Part shown: piece after piece, positions 24,076 to 33,054 of the stretch
How positions within the stretch are numbered: position 1 is the first letter of the stretch
Layout of the letters: every line of letters begins with the position of its first letter
Source: Alphaproteobacteria bacterium
GTDB taxonomy: Bacteria; Pseudomonadota; Alphaproteobacteria; UBA2966
NCBI GenBank assembly: GCA_021296255.1
Contig: JAGWAU010000017.1
Location: 430-48,008, forward strand
DNA: 47,579 nt
Direction of reading: 5' to 3'
Made by a program: the position numbers and the translations under genes
The notes under the pieces: generated by a model
Seen by the model: the letters and a program-made list of their open reading frames with translations, nothing else
The model's database searches: none
Told to the model about the DNA's origin: nothing

Positions 24076-24102
24076 AGCGGTTCCAGTTTGACCGGAACCG
24101 CC
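24074..24102 (-). repeat. Dispersed palindromic repeat, copy 2
   Basis: The element at 24074-24096 is the reverse complement of 19314-19336 with one mismatch. Here the longer stem GCGGTTCC (24077-24084) / GGAACCGC (24094-24101) is complete. It lies between the convergent TPR and pyruvate kinase genes, and may double as a terminator or mRNA-stabilising hairpin. Confidence 0.6.
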
Positions 24103-24120
24103 ACGGAGCGGGTTTTCCCG

Positions 24121-25536
24121 CTAGGCGACCGAAGCGATATAGAGGGTATTCGTGGCGCCGGGCGTGCCGAACGGCACGCCGTAGGTGACGACCAACGTGT
24201 CCCCCGGCTTGGCGAAGCCCTGCTCGCGCGCGATGCGGCAGGCGCGCTCGTCCATGTCGTCAAAGTCCGTTGCATCGTCCGTGTGTACGCTATGCACGCC
24301 CCAGACAAGCGCGAGCTGCCTTGCCGTGCGAAGGTCGTGGGTGAGCGCCAGCACCGGCACACCCGGGCGTTTGCGCGCCGCCCGCAGCGCAGTGGCGCCC
24401 GTCGACGTGAAGGTCACCGCCGCAGCGGCGCCCAGAGTGTCCGCGACCTGGCGGGCCGCGGCGCTCAGCGCATCCACGTGGGTCGCCTCGGGCTCCGCCC
24501 ATTCCGCGTTGAGGATCGGAAGATAGAGAGGGTCCCGTTCCGCCTGTGCAGCGATGCGGCTCATCGTGGTCACCGTATCGACGGGATATTCCCCGGTGGC
24601 CGTCTCGGCGGAGAGCATCACCGCGTCCGCACCGTCATAGACGGCCGTAACCACATCGGAAACCTCTGCCCGGGTCGGAGTCGAGGCGTGAATCATCGAC
24701 TCCAGCATCTGTGTAGCGACCACCACGGGTTTTCCGGCCGTGCGGGCGGCCCGCACGATCTGCTTTTGCAGACCTGGAACCGTCTCAAGGGGAAGTTCGA
24801 CGCCAAGATCGCCACGCGCGACCATGATGCCATCCGCCAGATCGATGATCTCCGCCAAGCCGTTGACGGCGGACGGTTTCTCGATCTTCGCCATCAGTGC
24901 GGCGCGGCGCCCAACCAGTTTGCGCGCCTTCTCCACGTCGGCGGACTGCTGAACAAACGAGAGGGCAACCCAATCCACGCCCCGTTCGAGGGCAAACTCG
25001 AGATCGTCGCGATCCTTTCCCGTGAGAGGGGCGATGGGCAGCACGGCGCCGGGAAGATTCACGCCCTTATGTGCCGAAAGCTCGCCGCCGGATATCACAA
25101 CCGTCTCGGCCGTTGCTCCGGTCACCCGTTCGACCTGCAACCGGATGCGCCCGTCGTCTACTGATATGTGAGACCTCCGCTGCAGGGCCTGAAACAGCTC
25201 CGGATGGGGAAGCGGCGCCCTGGTTTCATCGCCGGGCTCGTCGCTCGAATCGAGCGTGAACAAGGCTCCTTTCTCGAGCGTGACCTTGTCGGACTTCAGT
25301 TCGCCGATCCGCAGCTTAGGGCCCTGCAAGTCGACGATGATGCCGATCGGCCGGCCCGTGTCTTTCTCTACGGCCCGTATGGCGTTGAGCGCGGCCTCGT
25401 GAACGTCGTGCTCACCGTGGCTGAAATTCAGCCGAAATACGTCGGCGCCCGCATCGAACAGCTCCCGAATGATCTCGGGAGTGCTGCTCGCGGGCCCGAG
25501 CGTCGCGATGATCTTTGCAGAGCGGAGGCGCCTCAT
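24121..25536 (-). CDS. pyk: Pyruvate kinase
   Basis: Converts phosphoenolpyruvate and ADP to pyruvate and ATP. The protein has about 471 residues from ATG 25536 (a GTG two codons upstream gives 473). Signatures are I-I-A-T-L-G-P-A-S-S near the start, F-R-L-N-F-S-H-G, D-L-Q-G-P-K-L-R-I-G, the catalytic lysine region M-A-K-I-E-K-P, the metal-binding M-V-A-R-G-D-L-G-V-E, and T-Q-M-L-E-S-M, with a C-terminal allosteric domain. No additional C-terminal module. It lies between glycolate oxidase genes and a glycerate kinase whose product, 2-phosphoglycerate, feeds it through enolase. Confidence 0.96.
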   Translation of the reverse strand: MRRLRSAKIIATLGPASSTPEIIRELFDAGADVFRLNFSHGEHDVHEAALNAIRAVEKDTGRPIGIIVDLQGPKLRIGELKSDKVTLEKGALFTLDSSDEPGDETRAPLPHPELFQALQRRSHISVDDGRIRLQVERVTGATAETVVISGGELSAHKGVNLPGAVLPIAPLTGKDRDDLEFALERGVDWVALSFVQQSADVEKARKLVGRRAALMAKIEKPSAVNGLAEIIDLADGIMVARGDLGVELPLETVPGLQKQIVRAARTAGKPVVVATQMLESMIHASTPTRAEVSDVVTAVYDGADAVMLSAETATGEYPVDTVTTMSRIAAQAERDPLYLPILNAEWAEPEATHVDALSAAARQVADTLGAAAAVTFTSTGATALRAARKRPGVPVLALTHDLRTARQLALVWGVHSVHTDDATDFDDMDERACRIAREQGFAKPGDTLVVTYGVPFGTPGATNTLYIASVA

Positions 25537-25634
25537 CGCCACAGGTTAAGGTGTTGACGGGTTGCGAACCAGTGTCGAAGCACATCGCCAACAAGGAACT
25601 TGCGGCCACCTCATGGCCGGTTCGTGAGCGATGA

Positions 25635-26921
25635 TTATGTCGGATCGATGAGGATGGCTCGGAAATCGTTCACATTGGTGAGAGTGGGTCCCGGTTTCAC
25701 CAGATCTTCAAGAAGGGCGAAAAATCCATACGAGTCGTTGTTGTCGAGGTATTTCTCCGGCTCGAGGCCCAGCGTTCGTGCCCGTGACAGCGTATCCGGG
25801 AACACCATAGCTCCTGCATTGTCCTTGCTGCCGTCGATTCCGTCCGTATCACAAGCGATGGCCGAGATTCCACCTGTGCCTGACAGTTCGATTGCGAGTG
25901 CCAGCGCATATTCCGTGTTGGGGCCGCCGTCCCCGGTTCCCTGGATTGTGACCGTCGTTTCGCCGCCGGACAGCAGCACCAAGGCTTTTCCACGTGCACC
26001 GTATTCACGTGCCAGGACGCCGTGGGCCCGAGCCACCTCGCGCGCTTCGCCTTCGATCGCATCACCCAGCACGATCGATTCGATTCCCACCTCCTCCGCC
26101 ACGTGCGCGGCCGCTGCGAGCGCACGGTCGGCGTCGGCGACGATGCGGAAACTCGCCGACTCCAAGCTCGGATCACCGGGCTTCGGTGTTTCGTCAGACG
26201 CTTTCCGAAGGTGGCACGCAACGTGAGACAACGGGTCGATACCGAATTTCTCCAGGACCTCAAGGGCGTCGGTGAAAGTTGTCGGGTCGGCGACGGTCGG
26301 GCCGGATGCGATGACGGAGGGATCGTCTCCAGCGACGTCGGAGATAGCGAGCGTAACGATGGGAGCTGGATGGGCCGCAGCGGCCAAGCGCCCGCCCTTC
26401 ACGGCCGAGAGATGCTTGCGGAGGCAATTGATTTCGCCGATCGTCGCGCCGCGGGCGATGAGAGCCCGTGTCACCTTCTGCTTGTCGTCGAGGGACAGTC
26501 CTGGAGCCGGCAGGCTCAGCAGGGCGGACCCCCCGCCGGAGAGGAAGCAGAGGATCAAGTCCCGAGGACCGCAGTTCCGGACCAACTCCAGTATCCGGTT
26601 CGCGGCGGTGACGCCTGCCTGATCGGGGATCGGGTGTCCGGCCTCGATGACGTCTATGCTGCCGATTCGGTTCTCCTTCTGGCCATGGCCGTAGCGCGTG
26701 ACGACGACACCCCGGGCGGTATCGCCGTATCGCATCACGGCCACGCGCGCCATGGCAGTGGCGGCCTTTCCGGCACCGATGATGACCAAGTCACCGGCAG
26801 GGATGTCGGGAAGGTGGGCGCCAAGGCACCGCGCCGGCTGGACCGCGTCGACAGCCCTCCGAAACATCTCACCCAGCAGTTCCGCTTCAGGCCGGCTCAT
26901 GTCCTGGCGGGCCTCGGTCAT
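25635..26921 (-). CDS. Glycerate 2-kinase (GckA/TtuD, MOFRL family)
   Basis: Protein of 428 residues that phosphorylates D-glycerate, most likely to 2-phosphoglycerate. The N-terminal DUF4147 domain has I-I-G-A-G-K-A-A-T-A-M-A (about 47-58), F-L-S-G-G-G-S-A-L-L and L-R-K-H-L-S-A-V-K-G-G-R-L-A. The C-terminal MOFRL domain has L-L-S-G-G-E-T-T-V-T and A-C-D-T-D-G-I-D-G-S. Its ATG overlaps the EamA transporter stop by 4 nt (ATGA), so it is translated from the transporter's mRNA. With glcDEF and pyk nearby it completes the likely flow glycolate-glyoxylate-glycerate-pyruvate; the glyoxylate-to-glycerate steps are not in the window. Confidence 0.92.
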   Translation of the reverse strand: MTEARQDMSRPEAELLGEMFRRAVDAVQPARCLGAHLPDIPAGDLVIIGAGKAATAMARVAVMRYGDTARGVVVTRYGHGQKENRIGSIDVIEAGHPIPDQAGVTAANRILELVRNCGPRDLILCFLSGGGSALLSLPAPGLSLDDKQKVTRALIARGATIGEINCLRKHLSAVKGGRLAAAAHPAPIVTLAISDVAGDDPSVIASGPTVADPTTFTDALEVLEKFGIDPLSHVACHLRKASDETPKPGDPSLESASFRIVADADRALAAAAHVAEEVGIESIVLGDAIEGEAREVARAHGVLAREYGARGKALVLLSGGETTVTIQGTGDGGPNTEYALALAIELSGTGGISAIACDTDGIDGSKDNAGAMVFPDTLSRARTLGLEPEKYLDNNDSYGFFALLEDLVKPGPTLTNVNDFRAILIDPT

Positions 26922-27850
26922 GCCGAACGCCGGTCCTCGTCCGTACCGCCGGTCGGTTCCAGGGTTGCGCGCCGGGCGATGACGATGGAGGCCAGAACTA
27001 TCGCTCCGCCGGCCGCTTGCAGGGATCCAAGGAATTCGTCGAGGACGAACCAGGCGAGAATTGCCGCCACCAGAGGCTCGAGAAGGATGACGAGCGACGA
27101 GAAACCGGCCGGCAGATGAGCGAGCGCATAAGCGATGGCGCCCTGTCCCCCCGCGTGGGAGAGCCAGGCAAGCGCAAGAAGAATGCTCCAGCCATACAGG
27201 CTCGGGGCCATGAGACTCTCACCGGACACGACAGCCAGCGGCAGAAGCGCCGCAGCCGTCACCAGACTGGACCACGCCATGATTGTCGCGGCGGAGAGGC
27301 GCGACCTCAGGTGTTTGACCGTAAGTTGATAGGCCGCCCAGAACATGCCCGTCACCACGCCAATCCCATCACCCAGGATGTGGGCGCGGTCGAGTTCGAA
27401 GCTGCTCCCAACTACCATCGTCGTGCCGAAAAAGGCGATCAGCAGGGCCACTAGAAATAGCGGCGTAATCCGCTCGCCGAACACCACCCGAGCGCCGATG
27501 GTGACGAAAATCGGTGCAGTGTTGGCGAACAAGGTGGCGTTGGCAACCGAGGTCAGCGTCACCGACCAATGCCACGTCACGAGGTCTCCGGCGAAGAATA
27601 TCCCGGCCAGCACCAGCAGCCAGACGTCACGGCGACTGGACCGCCGTGATTTAGATTCATTTGAATGCGTGCCGCCGTTCTCGAGAGCCGTCCAAGCGAA
27701 CAGCACGGGCAAGGCCAGGAATGCGCGATGGAATGCCGTGGCCGTCGGACCCAACTCGCTGAGGCGCACGAAGATGGGTGAAAGCGCGACGAGCAACGCA
27801 CCGACGACAAGAATCACAAGGCCTGGACGGGCAGCCGGTAAGTTGGCCAT
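26918..27850 (-). CDS. EamA/DMT-family transporter, ten membrane segments
   Basis: Hydrophobic protein of 310 residues made of two EamA halves of five helices each. The first begins L-V-I-L-V-V-G-A-L-L-V-A-L-S-P-I-F-V-R and includes the family-typical W-H-W-S-V and N-A-T-L-F-A-N; the second ends with F-S-S-L-V-I-L-L-E-P-L-V-A-A-I-L-A-W and L-G-A/S-L-Q-A-A-G-G-A. Drug/metabolite exporters of this kind carry amino acids or small metabolites. The stop overlaps the start of glycerate kinase, suggesting a substrate linked to glycerate or hydroxypyruvate metabolism, but this is inference. Confidence 0.88.
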   Translation of the reverse strand: MANLPAARPGLVILVVGALLVALSPIFVRLSELGPTATAFHRAFLALPVLFAWTALENGGTHSNESKSRRSSRRDVWLLVLAGIFFAGDLVTWHWSVTLTSVANATLFANTAPIFVTIGARVVFGERITPLFLVALLIAFFGTTMVVGSSFELDRAHILGDGIGVVTGMFWAAYQLTVKHLRSRLSAATIMAWSSLVTAAALLPLAVVSGESLMAPSLYGWSILLALAWLSHAGGQGAIAYALAHLPAGFSSLVILLEPLVAAILAWFVLDEFLGSLQAAGGAIVLASIVIARRATLEPTGGTDEDRRSA

Positions 27851-28011
27851 GGGAGTACACGAACTGTCGCCGTGAGTGGAGAGCGATCAATACTCCGACG
27901 GCCTCACCTGAGCCAGCAATTAACTCGGCCGGTCGACGGACCGCACCGCGCCATCGGCTTGCAAGGCTCGTGGCGGATTGTCTCGTCGCTTTGCGGCGCA
28001 GGCGATTCCAG

Positions 28012-28026
28012 TATCATACGGCGCCA
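28012..28026 (+). promoter_or_regulatory. Possible promoter giving a leaderless mRNA
   Basis: TATCAT at 28012-28017 is a plausible -10 box that ends only 8 nt before the ATG at 28026, and no Shine-Dalgarno sequence is present. A poor -35 (TTTGCG) lies 16 nt upstream. Transcription would begin at or next to the start codon. Confidence 0.3.
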
Positions 28027-28832
28027 TGACCGACGCATACGGACAGGTGGATGCCGATGCCTTCGCCGCCGACCTATCCCCATTCGAAACGTTGAACGAA
28101 GCGGGAACGGCAGATATCCTGCTGGTTTGTGATCACGCGTGCAACGTCTTGCCCGTGACCTACGGCACGCTGGGTCTCGATCCCGAACTATTGAGCCGTC
28201 ATATCGCGTTCGATATCGGTGCGGCGGATATCACACGGCGTATGTCGAAGGCGTTGGATGCCCCGGCCGTTCTGTCCGGCTACTCACGCCTGCTGATCGA
28301 CTGCAATCGTCAACCCGGACACGTGACGTCGATTCCCGAGATCAGTGACGGAATCGAAATTCCTGACAACAGGGGACTCGATGCCGCCGAGGTCGAACAC
28401 CGCCAAGCCAGATATTTCCGCCCGTTTCATGGTGCGGTAGACGCGGCGTTGAAGGGATTTGTCGCCCGAGGCGTGGTGCCTGCCTATGTCGCCGTGCACA
28501 GCTTTACGCCGATCATGCACGGGTATGAACGGCCGTGGCACGTGGGCATCTTGTGGAACCGCGACCCACGCTTGGCGCAGCCCCTGATCGAGGCGCTGTC
28601 GGAATGGCCGGACGTTGTCGTCGGCGAGAATCAGCCCTATTCGGGCAGGGACTCTCAGGGCTATTCGATCCACGCGCATGGCGGCGACCGGGGCATTCCC
28701 AACGTGCTGATCGAGGTTCGGCAGGATCTCGTGGATACCCGTCACGGCGCGGAACTTTGGGCGGCGCGGATCGGGCAAACCGTCGCCGCCGTCGTGAGGC
28801 AGGAAGGCCCCTTCGAAATCGAACACTACTGA
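28026..28832 (+). CDS. N-formylglutamate amidohydrolase family protein (second copy)
   Basis: Protein of 268 residues from ATG 28026. It shares the amidohydrolase fold but differs from the copy at 17640. Visible motifs are L-L-V-C-D-H-A-C-N at about 36-44 (zinc His and acidic ligand), [24 protein letters not shown] near 158 and L-I-E-V-R-Q-D-L-V. This is the smaller subgroup often annotated as N-formylglutamate amidohydrolase without proof. It is separated by 11 nt from the carboxylate-amine ligase gene, suggesting a joint operon acting on glutamate or small peptides. Confidence 0.85.
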   Translation: MTDAYGQVDADAFAADLSPFETLNEAGTADILLVCDHACNVLPVTYGTLGLDPELLSRHIAFDIGAADITRRMSKALDAPAVLSGYSRLLIDCNRQPGHVTSIPEISDGIEIPDNRGLDAAEVEHRQARYFRPFHGAVDAALKGFVARGVVPAYVAVHSFTPIMHGYERPWHVGILWNRDPRLAQPLIEALSEWPDVVVGENQPYSGRDSQGYSIHAHGGDRGIPNVLIEVRQDLVDTRHGAELWAARIGQTVAAVVRQEGPFEIEHY

Positions 28833-28843
28833 GGGAGGGCGGC

Positions 28844-29986
28844 ATGGCCCTCAAAGAGCCGGCGTTCACGATGGGAATCGAAGAGGAATACCTCCTGGTC
28901 GATCGGGAGACCCGCGACCTTTGCGCGGAGCCGCCGCCGTCAATGATGAAGGACTGCGAGAAAAGGCTGACGGGTCAGGTGAGTCCCGAGTTCCTGCAGG
29001 CGCAGATCGAGGTCGAAACCCGCGTGTGCGGATCTATCGCCGAAGCCCGGGCCGATCTTTCGCACCTGCGCACGACCGTAGCGGAAGTGGCCAACCAACA
29101 CGGTCTCGCGCCGATCGCTTCGGCGACACACCCGTTTGCCCGCTGGCACGATCAAAAGCATACCGACAAGGAGCGCTACAACGTGTTGGCCAGGGATATG
29201 CAGGCACTCGCCTATCGCCTGCTGATTTGCGGCCTCCACGTCCACATCGGAATAGAGGATGAGGACTTGCGCATCGATCTGATGGGCCAGGCGCGCTATT
29301 TCATGCCCCATCTGCTCGCGCTGAGCTCGTCCTCGCCGTTCTGGGAAGGACTGGAAACGGGCCTGATGTCCTACCGGCTGAGCGTATTCGACGGGTTGCC
29401 GCGAACCGGCATTCCGGATCTGTTCGACAGCTACGGTGAATATCAGCGCCTCGTCAGCCAGATGGCGTCGGCAGGCCTGATCGAGGATGCCAGCAAGCTG
29501 TGGTGGGACGTGCGTCCCAGCGCCAGCTTTCCCACGCTCGAGATGCGTATCTGCGACATGTGTACCCGTCTCGACGATGCGATCACGATTGCCGCCATCT
29601 ACGTGTGCCTGATGAGGATGCTGTATCGCCTTCGCCAGGGAAACCAGAGCTGGCGCATGTATCCGCGAACTCTCATCCACGAGAATCGGTGGCTGGCGCA
29701 GCGCTATGGGCTGCGCGGGGAGCTCGTCGATTTTGGCAAGGGCGAATTGGTTCCCTATGCCGAACTGCTGGAAGAGATCATCGAGATCATTCGCGAGGAT
29801 GCGGAGGAACTGGGCTGTGTCGCGGAGGTCGAGCATGCGCGGGACATCGTAGCGCGCGGGACGAGCGCCCAGCACCAGCTCGCCGTTTACAGATCGGCAT
29901 TGGACGCAGGCGCGGAAACGGCCGAAGCGCTGCGTGCAGTCGTCGACTGGTTGATCGAGGAAACCATTATCGGCGTCGGAGAATGA
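28844..29986 (+). CDS. Carboxylate-amine ligase, YbdK/glutamate-cysteine ligase 2 family
   Basis: ATP-dependent ligase of 380 residues. Family motifs: [12 protein letters not shown] at the N-terminus (metal and glutamate binding), H-P-F-A-R-W near 91, G-L-H-V-H-I-G near 126, [11 protein letters not shown] near 157, and [19 protein letters not shown] near 219. E. coli YbdK has weak gamma-glutamylcysteine synthetase activity, but the natural substrate is uncertain. The start ATG 28844 has a strong GAGGGAGG upstream, and the long open frame that begins in the preceding gene is a shadow. An 11-nt gap links it to the amidohydrolase. Confidence 0.92.
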   Translation: MALKEPAFTMGIEEEYLLVDRETRDLCAEPPPSMMKDCEKRLTGQVSPEFLQAQIEVETRVCGSIAEARADLSHLRTTVAEVANQHGLAPIASATHPFARWHDQKHTDKERYNVLARDMQALAYRLLICGLHVHIGIEDEDLRIDLMGQARYFMPHLLALSSSSPFWEGLETGLMSYRLSVFDGLPRTGIPDLFDSYGEYQRLVSQMASAGLIEDASKLWWDVRPSASFPTLEMRICDMCTRLDDAITIAAIYVCLMRMLYRLRQGNQSWRMYPRTLIHENRWLAQRYGLRGELVDFGKGELVPYAELLEEIIEIIREDAEELGCVAEVEHARDIVARGTSAQHQLAVYRSALDAGAETAEALRAVVDWLIEETIIGVGE

Positions 29987-30093
29987 ACGCCGACACCATG
30001 CCTCGCCGAACGTGACATGCCGGTCCACGCCTTCCAAGCGCTGGTGAAATCGACGGGGAGCCGCAACGTCCGGCGATCACGGGAACATCCTGG

Positions 30094-30110
30094 AGCCGCG
30101 GCCCGCGGCT
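30094..30110 (+). terminator. GC hairpin after the ligase gene
   Basis: AGCCGC and GCGGCT pair around a GGCCC loop in the 188-nt gap between the ligase and the DUF1244 gene. No T-run follows, so termination is only suggested. Confidence 0.3.
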
Positions 30111-30174
30111 GGTCTCGCGATCGTTGTCGCGGTATGAGTCAAGAAATTCCGAATACCAGTCACGGAGGTTCGAC

Positions 30175-30492
30175 ATGGACGAAAAGGCACTGGATGAAAT
30201 GACCCGTACGGAGCTCGAAGCGGCGGCATTCCGCACGCTCGTCGATCATCTGAAGGAGAGGACGGATGTTCAGAACATCGATCTCATGAATCTCGCCGGC
30301 TTCTGCCGAAACTGTTTGTCGAAATGGTATCGCGCGGAGGCAGAGGACCGGGGTCTCGAGATGAGCTACGACGATGCCCGGGAAATCATCTATGGCATGC
30401 CGTACGCGGAATGGAAGTCCCAGTACCAGGCCGAGGCCACGCAGGAACAGCTCGCGGCGTTCGGCGAGGCGTCGAAAGAGCCGCACTCATAG
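30175..30492 (+). CDS. DUF1244 family protein
   Basis: Small conserved protein of 105 residues. The family core is clear: A-A-A-F-R-T-L-V-D-H-L, then V-Q-N-I-D-L-M-N-L-A-G-F-C-R-N-C-L-S-K-W-Y (residues about 36-56) and Y-D-D-A-R-E-I-I-Y-G-M-P-Y-A-E-W-K. The two cysteines C48 and C51 (F-C-R-N-C) are a conserved feature and might bind metal. The start is set at ATG 30175 by GGAGG at 30164-30168; an upstream in-frame ATG at 30124 lacks such support. Function unknown; the family is widespread in Proteobacteria. Confidence 0.9.
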   Translation: MDEKALDEMTRTELEAAAFRTLVDHLKERTDVQNIDLMNLAGFCRNCLSKWYRAEAEDRGLEMSYDDAREIIYGMPYAEWKSQYQAEATQEQLAAFGEASKEPHS

Positions 30493-30614
30493 GCCGGACC
30501 GTACCGCACGGCGCCTTGCCGGGCTGTCCCCTGCCGCGTTCGGGTTTCGCGGCTTCCGGCGTTGCGAGGGGATGTCACCGACGCTCCGGTTGCAATCGTG
30601 CGGTATCGATCGAT

Positions 30615-30642
30615 TTGACTTGAGATCGGCCTTTCCCATACT
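30615..30642 (+). promoter_or_regulatory. Candidate promoter of methylmalonyl-CoA mutase gene
   Basis: TTGACT at 30615-30620 and CATACT at 30637-30642 are 16 nt apart, placing transcription start near 30650, about 30 nt before the ATG at 30681. Confidence 0.4.
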
Positions 30643-30680
30643 TGCCTTGGGCGGTCTTCGCGCATGCAGAAAGCAGTGAG

Positions 30681-32828
30681 ATGAGCGACAGCACCGACGC
30701 CTCGATCGAAAACTGGCGCGCGCTGGCGGAAAGAGAACTCAAAGGACGCGTTCCCGACCAACTCGTGTGGACGACGCCCGAGGGCATCGATGTGAAGCCG
30801 CTCTATACCGCGGCCGATCTGGAACAAGTCGAGATCGGTGCGCTTCCGGGCTTCGCTCCGTTCACCCGTGGACCGCGCGCCACCATGTACGCGGGACGGC
30901 CGTGGACGGTTCGGCAGTATGCCGGTTTCTCCACCGCCGAGGAGTCGAACGCGTTCTATCGCCGCAATCTGGCTGCCGGACAGAAAGGACTGTCCGTCGC
31001 GTTCGATCTCGCCACGCACCGCGGCTACGATTCCGATCACCCGCGCGTGGTGGGCGACGTGGGCAAGGCCGGCGTCGCCATCGACTCCGTCGAGGACATG
31101 AAACGCCTGTTCCAAGACATCCCGCTTGGCGAGATGAGCGTCTCGATGACCATGAACGGCGCCGTACTGCCGGTATTGGCGGGATACATCGTGGCCGCGG
31201 AGGAACAGGGTGTCGGCCAAGCCGAGCTTACGGGGACCATCCAGAACGACATCCTCAAGGAGTTCATGGTCCGCAATACCTACATCTACCCGCCGGAACC
31301 CTCCATGCGGATCGTTGCGGACATCATCGGGCACACCGCCGCCAACATGCCGCGGTTCAACTCCATCTCCATCTCCGGCTATCACATGCAGGAAGCCGGC
31401 GCGACATCCGTGCAGGAGCTGGCGTTCACGCTGGCGGACGGCGTCGAGTACGTGCGCGCGGCCCTGTCCAACGGTTTGAACATCGATGAGTTTGCCCCGC
31501 GCCTGTCGTTTTTCTTCTGCATCGGCATGAATTTCTTCATGGAGATCGCCAAGCTTCGGGCTGCCAGGAAGCTCTGGGCCGAACTCATTGCGCCGTTCAA
31601 CCCCCGAGATCCGCGCTCGTTGATGCTGCGGACCCACTGCCAGACCAGCGGGGTCTCGCTCACGGAGCAGGACCCTTACAACAACATCGTCCGCACGGCC
31701 TATGAAGCCCTGGCGGCCGCGATGGGCGGGACGCAGAGCTTGCACACCAATGCCTTCGATGAAGCCCTGGCCCTGCCCACGGAGGCATCGGCGCGCGTCG
31801 CCCGAAACACGCAGCTGATCCTGCAGGAAGAGACGGGCATCACGAGGGTCGTCGATCCTCTGGGCGGCAGCTACTACGTCGAGTCATTGACCCATTCGAT
31901 GGCCGTGGAGGCGAAGAAGGTCATCGACGAGGTCGAAGCGCTGGGCGGCATGACCAAGGCCGTCTCCGAGGGGATGCCCAAGATGCGTATCGAGGAAAGC
32001 GCGGCGCGGAAACAGGTGCGTATCGACCGTGGCGAAGAGGTAATCGTTGGCGTCAACAAGTACCTTTCCGAGGATAGCTCGGCCGATGTCGAGCTTTTGG
32101 AGATCGACAATGCCAAGGTTCGGCGACAACAGATCGAGCGTTTGCAGCAGGTGCGCCGCTCGCGCGACAATGCCGCGACCGAGGCCGCACTCCGGGCTTT
32201 GGAGAATGGCGCGCGGCAGGACGGTAACCTTCTGGCACTTTCCATCGAAGCGGTTCGAGCCCGTGCCACTGTCGGCGAGGTGTCGGACACGCTCGAACGT
32301 ATCTTCGGGCGCCATCGGGCAGAGGCCCGGAGCGTGACCGGCGTGTACGGCGGCGCTTATGCGGGGGATGACGGCTTCGTCCGCATTCAGCGTGAAACGG
32401 AGGCTTTTGCAAGAGACGAGGGCCGGCGTCCGAGAATCCTGATCGCCAAGCTCGGACAGGACGGGCACGACCGGGGCGCGAAGGTGATTGCGTCCGCGTT
32501 CGCGGATATCGGGTTCGACGTCGACATCGGGCCCCTGTTTCAAACACCGGAAGAGGCCGCCAGGCAAGCCATCGAGAACGACGTGCACGTCATTGGTGTT
32601 TCCTCGCAGGCGGCCGCGCACAAGACGCTGGTGCCGCAACTCATCGACGAGTTGAGCGCGCAAGGAGCCAGGGACGTCGTCGTCGTGGTCGGTGGCATCG
32701 TGCCCCCGAAGGACTACGACGAGTTGAAGTCAGTCGGCGTCTCCGCCGTCTATGGACCGGGCACCAATATCACCGAGGCGGCTTCGGAGGTCATCGGACT
32801 CATTCAACGCCGCGCCCAGGCGGCGTAG
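30681..32828 (+). CDS. Methylmalonyl-CoA mutase, adenosylcobalamin-dependent
   Basis: Interconverts (R)-methylmalonyl-CoA and succinyl-CoA in propionate and ethylmalonyl-CoA metabolism. This is the single-chain (ScpA/Sbm) type of 715 residues. The substrate-binding barrel contains R-P-W-T-V-R-Q-Y80-A-G (Tyr89 of the Propionibacterium enzyme), M-V-R-N-T-Y (Arg207) and S-G-Y-H-M-Q-E-A-G (His244). The C-terminal cobalamin domain has D594-G-H596-D-R-G, the D-x-H-x-x-G motif for base-off B12 binding, then G-V-S-S-Q-A-A and V-V-V-V-G-G-I. The start is ATG 30681; a longer frame from 30642 would overlap the promoter. No MeaB/ArgK chaperone gene, epimerase or propionyl-CoA carboxylase is adjacent. Confidence 0.96.
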   Translation: MSDSTDASIENWRALAERELKGRVPDQLVWTTPEGIDVKPLYTAADLEQVEIGALPGFAPFTRGPRATMYAGRPWTVRQYAGFSTAEESNAFYRRNLAAGQKGLSVAFDLATHRGYDSDHPRVVGDVGKAGVAIDSVEDMKRLFQDIPLGEMSVSMTMNGAVLPVLAGYIVAAEEQGVGQAELTGTIQNDILKEFMVRNTYIYPPEPSMRIVADIIGHTAANMPRFNSISISGYHMQEAGATSVQELAFTLADGVEYVRAALSNGLNIDEFAPRLSFFFCIGMNFFMEIAKLRAARKLWAELIAPFNPRDPRSLMLRTHCQTSGVSLTEQDPYNNIVRTAYEALAAAMGGTQSLHTNAFDEALALPTEASARVARNTQLILQEETGITRVVDPLGGSYYVESLTHSMAVEAKKVIDEVEALGGMTKAVSEGMPKMRIEESAARKQVRIDRGEEVIVGVNKYLSEDSSADVELLEIDNAKVRRQQIERLQQVRRSRDNAATEAALRALENGARQDGNLLALSIEAVRARATVGEVSDTLERIFGRHRAEARSVTGVYGGAYAGDDGFVRIQRETEAFARDEGRRPRILIAKLGQDGHDRGAKVIASAFADIGFDVDIGPLFQTPEEAARQAIENDVHVIGVSSQAAAHKTLVPQLIDELSAQGARDVVVVVGGIVPPKDYDELKSVGVSAVYGPGTNITEAASEVIGLIQRRAQAA

Positions 32829-33004
32829 CCCCTCCGCCCTTGAACCGCCACGGGCCTGTGTCATCCGCGGGTTGGTCAGGTACACCAGTCTCTACGCAAC
32901 CCGATGAGCATTTCGTTCGTCTCCGACGCCGTGCAAGATTACGGTCATCAGCAGGAGGGCGCCTGGTTTTCGATGGCCGGGAGCGTGCCGTCGTGGCTCG
33001 ACAG

Positions 33005-33026
33005 GCGATCGGACCGGTCCGATCGC
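33005..33026. repeat. Perfect 22-bp palindrome in a convergent intergenic region
   Basis: GCGATCGGACC is followed directly by its exact reverse complement GGTCCGATCGC with no spacer. It lies 28 nt beyond the upp stop in the 226-nt gap between convergent genes. A spacer-free palindrome cannot form a perfect RNA hairpin without opening its centre, so a protein-binding site is as likely as a terminator. Confidence 0.6.
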
Positions 33027-33054
33027 ATGCCCGACCGACTGAGCCGATCGTCGG

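Noticed and set aside
30681..32828. Arg66 in R-G-P-R-A-T-M-Y of methylmalonyl-CoA mutase, where the Propionibacterium enzyme has Tyr75
   Set aside because: It first looked like a substrate-specificity change, but from memory the active E. coli Sbm/ScpA also has R-G-P-R-A-T-M-Y. The other catalytic residues (Tyr80, the Arg207 and His244 equivalents) are kept, so ordinary mutase function is the better reading.
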